DNA of 64,000 nt. Origin: Actinostola sp. cb2023. Lineage: Eukaryota > Cnidaria > Anthozoa > Actiniaria > Actinostolidae. Under the pieces are notes generated by a model. It had not been told where the DNA came from. It saw only the letters and a list, made by a program, of their open reading frames with translations, and did not search any database. Each line of letters opens with the position of its first letter. The stretch's first letter is position 1. The position numbers were made by a program, and so were the translations under genes. The stretch covers positions 357,612 through 421,611 of the forward strand of contig JAUJYZ010000435.1 in NCBI GenBank assembly GCA_033675265.1. Reading direction: 5' to 3'. Positions 22,280 to 33,840 of the stretch are shown one piece after another.

Positions 22280-22594
22280 CTTATGGGCCACCGTACATTC
22301 TTCTATAATTTGTGGCCAACGTTCGCGACTGTAATTGATTATTTTCATTTCAATGCGCGTAGCAAATTTCAACCCCAGTGGGGTAGGGTAGGGTAATGGG
22401 AGAGGTTATAAAGGCTGTAGCAAAAACGTTTCTATTTTCTCTCCTTTTGCAGTGCTATTCACTTAAATTCTGATGCTTACACTTTACATTAAAACATATA
22501 TTTAACAGAATCAGATTTTTGTATTTTATTCTAAGACTATATAAATGCTTACATTTTTGTTCTCTTTACTCATATTTCAAAACGCTGACATACA

Positions 22595-23347
22595 ACCAGA
22601 TTGATTCTGGCAGCAGATTGGTAGCAGCAGATTCGGATTGACGTCATTTTGACGTCACAGATTTTCGAATCTGCTGCTGCTATTCACTATGCAGAGGTAG
22701 GGAAGGGAAGATGATTGTTTTTAAACAGTTTGTACTGCAAACGAATCAACGAACACTAAGAATATATTCAGCGTTGGAAACGAGTGATAAACAAACTAGT
22801 GCCGCGGAGGCAAAATAGCCACAAAATATAAAGTAACTCAATGTGATGTACTTTTGGATGGGCTTCCTGATAGCTGTAACTTGTACAGTGACAACTGAGC
22901 TAACCATATCAAAGCAAACCACTTGTCTGCGTACTTGGTTGCATTTGAATGACCTTAGACAACCAGTAACGCAACACCGGATGTGTGATTACACAATAAA
23001 TGTATGTCAATTATCAATGCTCAAAGAAAGACAATCAAACATAACACGTGATGTCAAGTTTTTAAATATTTAAAATTCGTATTAGAATTACTTATTAGGC
23101 TTCTTCCACACTGTTTATGTTGTTTATGTGTGGAGTCTCCAGTATCGAAAAGTTAAAATGTTTGGGCTGGCGTTTTTGTCTGTTGTCGCTCTTCCCTTCC
23201 CTACCCCTGCTCAGTGAATCTGCTGTCAAGCCAGCAGCATATTTGGAATTCTGTGACGTCAAAATGACGTCAATCCGAATCTGCTGCTTCCAATCGGCTG
23301 CTGGTCGAATCTGCTGCTGGCGAATCTGCTGCCAGAATCAATCTGGT
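22595..23347. mobile_element. 0.75-kb MITE in the foldback left arm
   Basis: TIRs of roughly 110 bp start ACCAGATTGATTCTGGCAGC and end with the reverse complement. Both arms also share attcggattgacgtcatttt. The right foldback arm has the uninterrupted site at about 30325-30335. Flanks share ACA, or a degraded longer duplication. No transposase. A 76-codon ORF inside is unsupported. Confidence 0.7.
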
Positions 23348-23430
23348 GACAGAACATTGTATGCGTGTGCATTCCAGCTGTTTTAAAGGTTACCATCGTA
23401 TAACCCAATAATGGAATAGCAAATTAACTA

Positions 23431-25847
23431 GTTATAATTCTATCCAATTCGAATTGTGAGTATTCGTATGTCACGTGCGCTTTGTGAACATTCCATCTTG
23501 GTCCTTGCAGCAAGGCTATTAAATTGTCCACTTTGCTTGGCTGATCCGGCGAGTCGCTACTATGTCTGGGGTGCGTTTCTCGAAACTCTCGATAGCTTTT
23601 CGAGCTGAAAACCAAGTACTAAAATCATATCGATTTCCTAAAAGCTATCGGGAGCTTCGCGAAATTGGCTTGTGTGTCCAATTTATTCAAAATAGCATTT
23701 TAAAATTCTTGAGGGTTATATATTGGCAATGGCACAAATAGTCTTAGATAATATTGTCAAGATACATCTTGTAGATTCACAAGGCACTAAACATTTGGCA
23801 AGTCTAACGTTCTAAACATATTTTATAAAATAACTATGATATAACACGCGCTCTGATTGGCCAAAGGATGCGTATTCCGCGTGCTCTATGAGAGCACAGT
23901 GCACGCGCGCGCAGATATTCAAATATTTTTGCAACGAACTAAATTGAAAACTTGCTTTAAAATCAGTCATAATTGTATTTTATAAAAGAAATAGAAAACT
24001 CGGAAGCTGTGCTCTATCTAGAGTTATAGAAGCACTTGGGAATTGAAAGAAGACTCGAGAAGTGGCTACGCCTCGTGCTTGTCCTAGCACTTCTCTCGTC
24101 TTCTTCCAATTCCCGCGTGCTTCTATTTAACAATTAGACTACGAGTTCGAGTGTTCTATGAGTCAATAGGGAACGAGGCGCGTAGCGTCGAGTTAACGAT
24201 TTCAACTCATAGAAAACGAGAACGAGTAGTCTTATTGTTTTAGTAGAAACCAACTAGCATACGATATATTATTGATTTTCTGCTTTGTTTTTGTTCAAAA
24301 TGCCGGCATTTTCACTACTCACTATACATTTTGTATATCACTCAATAGATGGACCTTTCCGTAGTTTCCCAGAATGCTTCATGATTCTGCGCGCGCAAGC
24401 GAGGTCAGGGGAAAAAAATATTAAGAATTGATCGTGTTTTGAGGAAAATATGACTACTGTAACGAATCAAGAACAGAAGAAAAATATTTTATTTGCTTGA
24501 GAATTTGCATCTATCTTCGGTAATTCTTCTTACGCACTTTTAATTTAAAAGTCTAAGTTTGTTACTGAATTTCTTCATTCTCTCTTAATATTTTCGATCT
24601 ATTTTGTACCCTGACCTCGCTTGCACGCGCAGAATCATGAAGCATTCTGGGAAACTACGGAAAGGTCCATATTGAGTACGTTAGCCAATCAGATTGCAGG
24701 ATTCGTGATAGTATGCTAGTTGGGTTTCTACTAAAACTCGATAGAGCACGCTGCCTCGTTTTCGATTTCTTCAAGAGAGACTTAGCAAACACGGCGCAAC
24801 GTGAAAGAGAACGGCGCGCGCGCTGACGAATAACTGTGAAAACGACCGTTGGCGTCTTCAACGTCATGAAGAGGACGTGAAAACAAGTGAAATTAATGGC
24901 GTCGTGAACTTGACGTCAAGTTGAATCATGAAGCATTCTGGGAAACTACGGAAAGGTCCATCTATTGAGTGATAGATAGTGAGTAGCGAAAATGCCGGCC
25001 TTTTGAACAAAAACAAAGCAGAAAATCAATAATATATCGTATGCTAGTTGGTTTCTACTAAAACAATTAGACTACTCGTTCTCGTTTTCTATGAGTTGAA
25101 ATCGTTAACTCGACGCTACGCGCCTCGTTGACTATTGACTCATAGAACACTCGAACTCGTAGTCTAATTGTTAAATAGAAGCACGCGGGAATTGGAAGAA
25201 GACGAGAGAAGTGCTAGGACAAGCACTTCTCGAGTCTTCTTTCAATTCCCAAGTGCTTCTATAACTCGATAGAGCACAGCTTCCGAGTTTTCTATTTCTT
25301 TTATAAAATACAATTATGATTTTAAAGCAAGTTTTCAATTTAGTTCGTTGCAAAAATATTTGAATATCTGCGCGCGCGTGCACTGTGCTCTCATAGAGCA
25401 CGCGGAATACGCATCCTTTGGCCAATCAGAGCGCGTGTTATATCATAGTTATTTTATAAAATATGTTAGAACGTTAGACTTGCCAAATGTTTAGTGCCTT
25501 GTGAATCTACAAGATGTATCTTGACAATATTATCTAAGACTATTTGTGCCATTGCCAATATATAACCCTCAAGAATTTTAAAATGCTATTTTGAATAAAT
25601 TGGACACAAGCCAATTTCGCGAAGCTCCCGATAGCTTTTAGGAAATCGACATGATTTTAGTACTTGGTTTCGGCTCGAAAAGCTATCGAGAGTTTCGAGA
25701 AACGCACCCCAGACATAGTAGCGACTCGCCGGATCAGCCAAGCAAAGTGGACAATTTAATAGCCTTGCTGCAAGGACCAAGATGGAATGTTCACAAAGCG
25801 CACGTGACATACGAATACTCACAATTCGAATTGGATAGAATTATAAC
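23431..25847. mobile_element. 2.4-kb palindromic TA-target element
   Basis: The left arm (23431 to about 24390) and right arm (about 24925-25847) are inverted copies ending GTTATAATTCTATCC and GGATAGAATTATAAC, with TA on both sides. The spacer (24391-24924) carries a third inverted copy of ggacctttccgtagtttccc near 24650. The right arm of the giant foldback lacks this element at about 30247. Reading frames in the arms show no transposase. It is itself a foldback inserted in a foldback. Confidence 0.75.
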
Positions 25848-27022
25848 TACAGTAGTAGGGAAACAGGAGTTCTGCATCACGGGCGCACCGGTGCACACCG
25901 GTGCCAACCGATATCATCCGAGTTCTGGACCACGGGCCGCCTGGAGCAACCCGGAGCAGCCCGGAGCACCTCTGGAGTACTATTTTGAAAACGATCCTAT
26001 TCGGTCTGCCGCACCGGCCTAAGGATTTGTGCTATGCCACGGTTATTTTTTAGAACGACATTTTTCGCTGACGTTTTTTTTATTTTCCCCAGTATTCCCT
26101 CATTTTTCCGTGAGTCAGCAGTTCGCGGCACAAACAAACATAAACTAAATAATAAAAATCCATTTTGAGAACTCTTTATTCGAAAATGTCTCTAGCTACC
26201 CGGTCACCTCACGGTGTGAAAAAGCCCTGAGATAACGCCAGTCTACAGAGTAGATAATCATCAAATAAACAAATAAAGCAAAACGTCTGTGTGATCAATC
26301 ATTGTAAAATATACAATCAGCGAGTTCGACCAGCCTATTGTTCTCTAGGATACCTATTGTTTACAAACTATTTTTAGTATCCAAATCTAAATATCCAATT
26401 AATTTCATTGTAACGGACCAACCTAAGGATCTTTGAACGTGTAATTCTGATCACGTTTATTTTTAGTATTCAATTCCAGTTAATCTTATTTAAAACTTAA
26501 AGTTTCCACCGCTGAAAATCAAACCGATTAAACAGCGATTAAACAGGCTATTGTTCTCCTGGATATCACTATTGTTCTTACAAACTATTTTAGCATCTAA
26601 ATCATGGTCCAACGCGATCAGTTTAGGACTAATCTTTTTATCACGTTATGTAACAACTGGTCTATTGTTTAATTTGATAAAGTATCTTCAACCTAATATT
26701 TTTTATGTCGAGGTTTCAAACACCCATCTCCAGGATAAAAAATGTACAAAGATTAACTTAAACAATGGAGAGGCACGCTAAATAAGTGATCTATTGTTTT
26801 ATCAACAGGTGACCATATGTAAATTCGTCTGTGTATCGGAAAAAACCCTCCATTAACCCACACCAGAGTCAAACACACGATTTTTTTATCCCTACGATTG
26901 CCAAACCAACCTCCACTATTACTGAAATCCGACCCATTGAACCACACATTCATTCTCAGTTTCGACTGATTCAAGTAGAACCAACGTGATGAATCATTCT
27001 CAAACAGACCAAGAAGTGACCC

Positions 27023-27241
27023 ATGCAACTCTTGTCGAAGTGGGTCGGTGAAGCAAGTGAACCTACATTCACTTGTCCTGAATGCAGTAAACCCTTCAAT
27101 CATCAGAGAAGTCTAACAAGACATAAAGAGAAATACATCAACACCAAATCGTGTCACGCTTGTTCAACTTCATTTCAAACGGTTACTGAACACATATATT
27201 ATAGGACTACACAGGAACCCCAACCTATAAAATTATCGTAA
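27023..27241 (+). CDS. C2H2-like zinc-finger ORF in left foldback arm
   Basis: A 72-codon ORF with FTCPECSKPFNHQRSLTRH, the front half of a classical C2H2 finger. The final histidine is not at the usual spacing. A second CxxC-like patch (SCHAC) and an EH follow. An in-frame stop lies just before the ATG. An identical ORF is in the other arm at 28855-29073 (minus strand). It may be a remnant of a DNA-binding protein encoded by the element, or a captured exon. The opposite-strand 116-codon ORF here is probably a shadow. Confidence 0.35.
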   Translation: MQLLSKWVGEASEPTFTCPECSKPFNHQRSLTRHKEKYINTKSCHACSTSFQTVTEHIYYRTTQEPQPIKLS

Positions 27242-27425
27242 ATAATACACAGGGATCCCAATTTCAATAGTTTCTGAATAGATAAGGGTGGGGGTACGTA
27301 AAATCATATAAAATCGGAAATATTTAGTTGTTTTCTAGCATTTAAAACTTTTTTCGGATTACACAGAACATATATATAGCTTTTAAAAGTTCTAGGTCTA
27401 GTTCTAGGTCTAGTTCTAGGTCTTG

Positions 27426-27822
27426 CCTAGGGCTATCAGACTATCGGCTATCAGGCTATCGACTATCAGGCTATTGGCTATCAGGCTATCAAGCTATTGG
27501 CTATCAGGCTATTGGCTATCAGGCTATCGGCTATCAGGCTATCGGCTATCAGGCTATCGGCTATCAGGCTATCGGCTATCGGCTATCGGCTATCGGCTAT
27601 CAGGCTATTGGCTATCAGGCTATCGGCTATCGGCTATCAGGCTATCGGCTATCAGGCTATCGGCTATCGGCTATCGGCTATCGGCTATCGGCTATCGGCT
27701 ATCGGCTATCGGCTATCGGCTATCGGCTATCAGGCTATTGGCTATCAGGCTATCAAGCTATTGCCTATCAGGCTATTGGCTATCAGGCTATCAAGCTATT
27801 GCCTATCAGGCTATTGACTCGT
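27426..27822. repeat. ctatcggctatcagg microsatellite/minisatellite, left arm
   Basis: An array mixing ctatcgg (7 bp) and ctatcagg (8 bp) units, followed at 27823-27968 by units of about 13 bp, ggctcggctcgta. The inverted copy is at 28195-28665. These arrays form the inner ends of the foldback arms. Confidence 0.9.
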
Positions 27823-27968
27823 AGGTTCGGCTCGTATACTAGGCTCGGCTCGTAGGCTCGGCTCGTAAGCTCGGCTCGTATAGGCTCGGCTCGTAGGCTC
27901 GGCTCGTAGGCTCGGCTCGTAGGCTCGGCTCGGCTCGTAGGCTCGGCTCGTATACTAGGCTCGGCTCG

Positions 27969-28190
27969 TACACTCTACACTAGAATCTAGTATAGATTCT
28001 GCACTAGATTCTACACTCTACACTAGAATCTACACTAGATTCTACACTAGATTCTACACTCTACACTAGATTCTACACTAGATTCTACACTAGATTCTAC
28101 ACTAGATTCTACACTCTACGCTAGAATCTCTGCCTTTATTTATCTATTATTCATTTATTAACTAAGTGGTCAATAACCATATAACCGTGT
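27969..28190. repeat. Central unpaired spacer of the giant foldback
   Basis: Tandem cactagattctacactagat-type units (27970-28130), then AT-rich unique sequence up to the start of the right arm. It would be the loop if the arms paired. Confidence 0.75.
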
Positions 28191-28854
28191 CTACGAGCCT
28201 ACGAGCCGAGCCTACGAGCCGAGCCAAGCCTACGAGCCGAGCCTACGAGCCGAGCCTATACGAGCCGAGCTTACGAGCCGAGCCTACGAGCCGAGCCTAG
28301 TATACGAGCCGAACCTACGAGTCAATAGCCTGATAGGCAATAGCTTGATAGCCTGATAGCCAATAGCCTGATAGGCAATAGCTTGATAGCCTGATAGCCA
28401 ATAGCCTGATAGCCGATAGCCGATAGCCGATAGCCGATAGCCGATAGCCGATAGCCTGATAGCCGATAGCCTGATAGCCGATAGCCGATAGCCTGATAGC
28501 CAATAGCCTGATAGCCGATAGCCGATAGCCGATAGCCTGATAGCCGATAGCCTGATAGCCGATAGCCGATAGCCTGATAGCCAATAGCCTGATAGCCAAT
28601 GGCTTGATAGCCTGATAGCCAATAGCCTGATAGTCGATAGCCTGATAGCCGATAGTCTGATAGCCCTAGGCAAGACCTAGAACTAGACCTAGAACTAGAC
28701 CTAGAACTTTTAAAAGCTATATATATGTTCTGTGTAATCCGAAAAAAGTTTTAAATGCTAGAAAACAACTAAATATTTCCGATTTTATGTGATTTTACGT
28801 ACCCCCACCCTTATCTATTCAGAAACTATTGAAATTGGGATCCCTGTGTATTAT

Positions 28855-29073
28855 TTACGATAATTTTATAGGTTGGGGTTCCTGTGTAGTCCTATAATAT
28901 ATGTGTTCAGTAACCGTTTGAAATGAAGTTGAACAAGCGTGACACGATTTGGTGTTGATGTATTTCTCTTTATGTCTTGTTAGACTTCTCTGATGATTGA
29001 AGGGTTTACTGCATTCAGGACAAGTGAATGTAGGTTCACTTGCTTCACCGACCCACTTCGACAAGAGTTGCAT
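28855..29073 (-). CDS. C2H2-like zinc-finger ORF in right foldback arm
   Basis: Codes the same 72 residues as 27023-27241 on the opposite strand. Identical protein in both arms fits recent origin or gene conversion between arms. Function unknown. Confidence 0.35.
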   Translation of the reverse strand: MQLLSKWVGEASEPTFTCPECSKPFNHQRSLTRHKEKYINTKSCHACSTSFQTVTEHIYYRTTQEPQPIKLS

Positions 29074-31589
29074 GGGTCACTTCTTGGTCTGTTTGAGAAT
29101 GATTCATCACGTTGGTTCTACTTGAATCAGTCGAAACTGAGAATGAATGTGTGGTTCAATGGGTCGGATTTCAGTAATAGTGGAGGTTGGTTTGGCAATC
29201 GTAGGGATAAAAAAATCGTGTGTTTGACTCTGGTGTGGGTTAATGGAGGGTTTTTTCCGATACACAGACGAATTTACATATGGTCACCTGTTGATAAAAC
29301 AATAGATCACTTATTTAGCGTGCCTCTCCATTGTTTAAGTTAATCTTTGTACATTTTTTATCCTGGAGATGGGTGTTTGAAACCTCGACATAAAAAATAT
29401 TAGGTTGAAGATACTTTATCAAATTAAACAATAGACCAGTTGTTACATAACGTGATAAAAAGATTAGTCCTAAACTGATCGCGTTGGACCATGATTTAGA
29501 TGCTAAAATAGTTTGTAAGAACAATAGTGATATCCAGGAGAACAATAGCCTGTTTAATCGCTGTTTAATCGGTTTGATTTTCAGCGGTGGAAACTTTAAG
29601 TTTTAAATAAGATTAACTGGAATTGAATACTAAAAATAAACGTGATCAGAATTACACGTTCAAAGATCCTTAGGTTGGTCCGTTACAATGAAATTAATTG
29701 GATTTAGATTTGGATACTAAAAATAGTTTGTAAACAATAGGTATCCTAGAGAACAATAGGCTGGTCGAACTCGCTGATTGTATATTTTACAATGATTGAT
29801 CACACAGACGTTTTGCTTTATTTGTTTATTTGATGATTATCTACTCTGTAGACTGGCGTTATCTCAGGGCTTTTTCACACCGTGAGGTGACCGGGTAGCT
29901 AGAGACATTTTCGAATAAAGAGTTCTCAAAATGGATTTTTATTATTTAGTTTATGTTTGTTTGTGCCGCGAACTGCTGACTCACGGAAAAATGAGGGAAT
30001 ACTGGGGAAAATAAAAAAAACGTCAGCGAAAAATGTCGTTCTAAAAAATAACCGTGGCATAGCACAAATCCTTAGGCCGGTGCGGCAGACCGAATAGGAT
30101 CGTTTTCAAAATAGTACTCCAGAGGTGCTCCGGGCTGCTCCGGGTTGCGCCGGGCGGCCCGTGGTCCAGAACTCGGATGGTATCGGTTGGCACCGGTGTG
30201 CACCGGTGCGCCCGTGATGCAGAACTCCTATTTCCCTACTACTAACTACGGTAGTTAATTTGCTATTCCATTATTGGGTTATACGATGGTAACCTTTAAA
30301 ACAGCTGGAATGCACACGCATACAATGTTCTGTATGTCAGCGTTTTGAAATATGAGTAAAGAGAACAAAAATGTAAGCATTTATAGTCTTAGAATAAAAT
30401 ACAAAAATCTGATTCTGTTAAATATATTTTTTAATGTAAAGTGTAAGCATCAGAATTTAAGTGAATAGCACTGCAAAAGGAGAGAAAATAGAAACGTTTT
30501 TGCTACAGCCTTTATACCCTCTCCCATTGCCCTACCCTACCCCACTGGGGTTGAAATTTGCTACGCGCATTGAAATGAAAATAATCAATTACAGTCGCGA
30601 ACGTTGGCCACAAATTATAGAAGAATGCCCTTTTACTGCTAAGGTAAACTCATCTTCAGCTAACAATTATTCTTTTCTGCACAAAATATGTACACTTTTG
30701 GCAAAAATTCGTGAACAAAGTACAAAATGTTTGGAGACAATAGCACTGCACCAGAACCAGAACGATGTCGATTACAAAGTGAAAGTCGTAAATTTCGCCT
30801 CGGTGCGAAGCGTAGATAAAATAACCCAAGCCAAATTTTTCATTTCTTAGAACAATATATAAATAGCTCATAGCATGAATTTTAGAAAGAATAAACGTGT
30901 GACACCTAGTGAAAATCCTTCTCGCGTTTCTAAGCTCAACTCTTATTTCTCGTTGTGTGGAATTCATTGTCGTTCTAAAAGTGACTTTCTGATTTTCAGA
31001 GAAATGCTAGGATTACAGTTTTATGCCAAAACAGACTGCAAACTATTATTGAATCAAGATATGGAGATAGAATGGCCATAGCTTTCTTCCATTTTGCACG
31101 CGAGCGAAGTTTTGGGACCTACCAAATCACTTAGGATTTTGCCTGTTTTTGAAGCCGCCGACAGCCAAAATCGATTTATGTTAATTTTTGCATTTTCGGG
31201 CCGTATTTTGAAAAACGAACTACACCACGTTTGTTTACTTGGTAATGCCTATCTACAGGCCAAAAACGAACGGAATCGAAATTTTGACCGTGACCGGTTT
31301 TTTTTTATATTTTGCTCGATATTAGCAGACATTCGCTCTTAAGTTCCCTATTATACGGGCTCGGAAGGCAACCAGGCGCTGCATGCTATGCGTGGTGTGT
31401 TGGAATGCACAACATTAGCAAGTATTCTGTACAATAGAGATGCATGACAAAGAAAACATAACACAAATAAGATGCGGTTGTCATACTCTAGAAATGGGCA
31501 TGCAAAAGTCTTCGGATTTGAGAATAATATTTGACTGTGTTAAAGTGTTTCAATGAACTTGAAACTTCAGGGTTGATGAATGTGCTTTC

Positions 31590-32105
31590 TCAAACTCATT
31601 AATTATTCATGAGTAACCAGCCAATCCGGTGCATCAAATCCGGTCACATGATGGACCTGGAAACCCCGGAAAGTCCGCTCAAGAGTACTTTGAAATGCAT
31701 TTCAAAGTCCAAGGACTTTGAAATGATGGATTTCAAAGTACTCTTTCCTGAGTTCTTATCCCTCATATAACAATCATCGGGACCTTGGACAGAGTACCAC
31801 TCTGTCCGAATGAGATTCAATCTGAAAGCAGGCTCTACTTCATGCTACTCAAGAGTCCAACACATGTGGGATAGTATTTATATACGATGTACTCGACTCT
31901 GCGCATGAGCAGAGAATATGCAGACTGGAATTCTTGCTTTTCCGGGCTAAAATCTTGCAACTCTTTATTTATTGTCTTTAGGCCATAATTAATGAGTATG
32001 AGAAGTCGTTCCAAAACTTTGAATTCGGACTAGACGGGGTTTCCAGTCCTCGGCTTCGCCTCGGACTGGAAACCCCATCTAGTCCTCATTCTCGGCTTTG
32101 AAACA
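31590..32105. mobile_element. Insertion of about 0.5 kb in the right foldback arm
   Basis: Absent from the left arm at about 8260. Contains several internal inverted repeats (agtactttgaaatgcatttc; tccagtcctcggcttcgcct facing a partial complement). No clean TIR or target duplication. Confidence 0.5.
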
Positions 32106-32577
32106 TTACATCTAAACTAATTGACTTGGTAGTTAATAGAGAAAAATTCATTAGCGGATTTTTCAGTTTTACCCATTTCAGTAAAAACAAGTGAAATCTT
32201 TGACAAAAGACAAAAAGGCATATCTTTACTGGAACTCGTATTTTTCAAAATCGGATGAAGCGATTTCTTTCCACTTCCCAAAAGGAATTTCGAATAGGTT
32301 GCAGAAGAATATGAGCTCAAAATAAGTTTACTTAAAGTCCATAAAGCGAAGTTTTCGGGCACCCGACGCAATTGTTTAGGATTGTTTACAAATTCGCTAA
32401 CGTCATTGTGGTGCTAGGATAACTCCGATCATGATGAAACATATATCATGGCAAACTTTTAATCTATCTCTAGACTTGATATAAAATTTGATTTTAAATT
32501 AGTTTGTCAGCAGCAACGTATTTTCCGATCAAACATGGAAGGTGACGGCTCCGAAAAACCCAGTCGAGCCACCTTAA

Positions 32578-33430
32578 TAAGCGTTCACTCGTGCCCTGGT
32601 GCGATTGAGCACTGGGATGCATTGTAGCATGAAAGAAGTATACTTTATATGGGCCTCCACCTTCCATTCGGTGAGGGACTGAGCTGTGAAGAACGAAGAG
32701 ATCAGAAACGAACTGAACTGACCGAGACACACGTTTTCATTCTCACCCCAGACAATTTTCTTTACTTCATAAAGGTATTTTTGGAAAAAGGACAATCCTG
32801 GCAAGGAAACTCAAGCCATTCAGAAATAGCTCGTTGATTAGATAGGCCGGGAATATTCCGTCCCTCCAATTACGAGATGTGTAAAACCTGTCGCACTGAA
32901 ATAAATATTACATTTATTTATCGTTTTCAATCAAATACTCCGCTGGAATTATATTGCAAAAAAAAAACTGGTCATCCGTTAAGGATTGACACGTTACAAA
33001 AGTAATTTATTTATAAAGTAATTACAACAACAAGAAACAACAACACTTGAACCACGAGGTTTACGGTGGATCAGTACATCCGCTACTATGGCCTGGGAAG
33101 ATACTGGAATATCATACTGAGATACTTGCCGTAGCCTGTGGGGAGATTTACAGGGATTTACAGACACGTTGTTTTTCTCAAAGAATGTTCTTATAACCTG
33201 TCGTCGGCTGTAAATGTTGTGTCCATATATCCTCGCTAAAAGTAAAGGTGGAAGCCATTTTGAAAATAAACATAGCGCGAGTACCACAACCAATCAGGAC
33301 ACGCATAAGAATGAGAATTGGCGATATATGCTGGGGGTCCAGAACAAGGAATCCTGCACTGATTCGCAAACTGACTATACCGTGGTTTAGTTTGGATGCG
33401 AGCGCAGGCTAGAACATATGCCAACGCAAA
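32578..33430. other. Flank to the right of the giant foldback
   Basis: No gene recognised. The motif cgaactgaactgac followed by gagacacac (about 32708) is repeated at about 33930. A minus-strand ORF of 99 codons (32994-33293) is unsupported. Confidence 0.4.
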
Positions 33431-33434
33431 TATT

Positions 33435-33840
33435 AGCCATTACCTAAACGAGCAGGGGACTGGGAACGAGTTTATTAGAATTAATGCAATTACGAAATTA
33501 ATGTGCAAAGTTTGATGTGATTTGAGCGAATTCTGTCGGAATTATAACTGTTTGAAATTGTTTTGTCCAGCCAAAATTTAACAGTGGTTATGGTTATGGT
33601 TATGGTTATGGTTTGGCTGGACAACGTCAAAAAATTACAGAGTTTGTATGGGGAAATAGACATCTTTGATGCCCTCTAGCATCGATCGTCAATATTAAGC
33701 CGAAGTTCACCAAACTTTCCAGACTAGCTAAGTTTGGTCTGCTCTCTCTCAGAAAATGATGCTCAATTTTGCTAGTTTCTTGTTGAATTAGTTTTACGGA
33801 CTTGGTCCCAGTCCCCTGCTCGTTTTGGTAATGGCTAATA
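33435..33840. mobile_element. Intronic MITE (about 0.4 kb)
   Basis: TTAGCCATTACC near 33435 faces GGTAATGGCTAA near 33829, and the arms continue through gagcaggggactggga. A (ggttat)n run of about five units lies inside at 33585-33613. Related to the MITE at 34901. Confidence 0.65.

Larger units (their letters stand above)
9366..22295. mobile_element. 12.9-kb element with minisatellite terminal inverted repeats
   Basis: The termini are TACGGTGGCCCATAAGTGC and its exact reverse complement, each followed inward by arrays of a 20-bp unit in opposite orientation. CATTCT flanks both sides (9360-9365, 22296-22301), while the other foldback arm has this site once (AGAATG, about 30621-30626), which confirms an insertion with a 6-bp duplication (or 7 bp with one asymmetric base). 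The left array is about 890 bp. The right arrays total about 930 bp once the 2.6-kb element splitting them is removed. Subtracting that element and the BEL element leaves about 4 kb with no recognised transposase. A 6-bp duplication is known for Polintons and Dada elements, but no Polinton gene is present. The family is unassigned. Confidence 0.75.
7251..32573. mobile_element. Giant TTAA-flanked foldback transposon with nested insertions
   Basis: The ends read GGCGGCTCGACTGGG (left) and CCCAGTCGAGCCACC (right), with TTAA outside both (7247-7250, 32574-32577). The right arm (28190-32573) is collinear, in inverted orientation, with left-arm pieces 7251-9365, 22296-22594, 23348-23430 and 25849-27965. 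Removing the intervening insertions leaves two arms of about 4.4 kb around an unpaired centre of about 220 bp. TTAA targets are used by piggyBac and Kolobok elements. No transposase was found in the arms, so it is probably non-autonomous. Inner arms differ by scattered substitutions. The outer arms also differ by insertions: a 161-bp MITE at 8462 on the left, about 0.5 kb at 31590-32105 on the right, and a block at about 7430-8035 present mainly on the left. Confidence 0.75.
28190..32573. repeat. Right arm of the giant foldback
   Basis: Inverted copy of the left arm without the three large insertions. It provides the empty sites for the 12.9-kb element (about 30621), the 0.75-kb MITE (about 30330) and the 2.4-kb palindrome (about 30247). 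It has its own insertion of about 0.5 kb at 31590-32105. Small ORFs shared between arms (for example 30875-31081, matching 8891-9097) have no known domain. Confidence 0.8.

Noticed and set aside
9366..22295. Polinton/Maverick
   Set aside because: The 6-bp TSD and size fit, but there is no DNA polymerase, integrase, ATPase or capsid gene. The only long ORF is the nested BEL element.
27423..28673. ORFs of about 130 codons (LSGYRLSAI-type repeats)
   Set aside because: Translations of the ctatcgg/ctatcagg arrays, present in all frames and mirrored in the second arm.
33585..33613. (ggttat)n as an interstitial telomere
   Set aside because: The animal telomere unit is TTAGGG. This is a different hexamer with only about five units inside a MITE.
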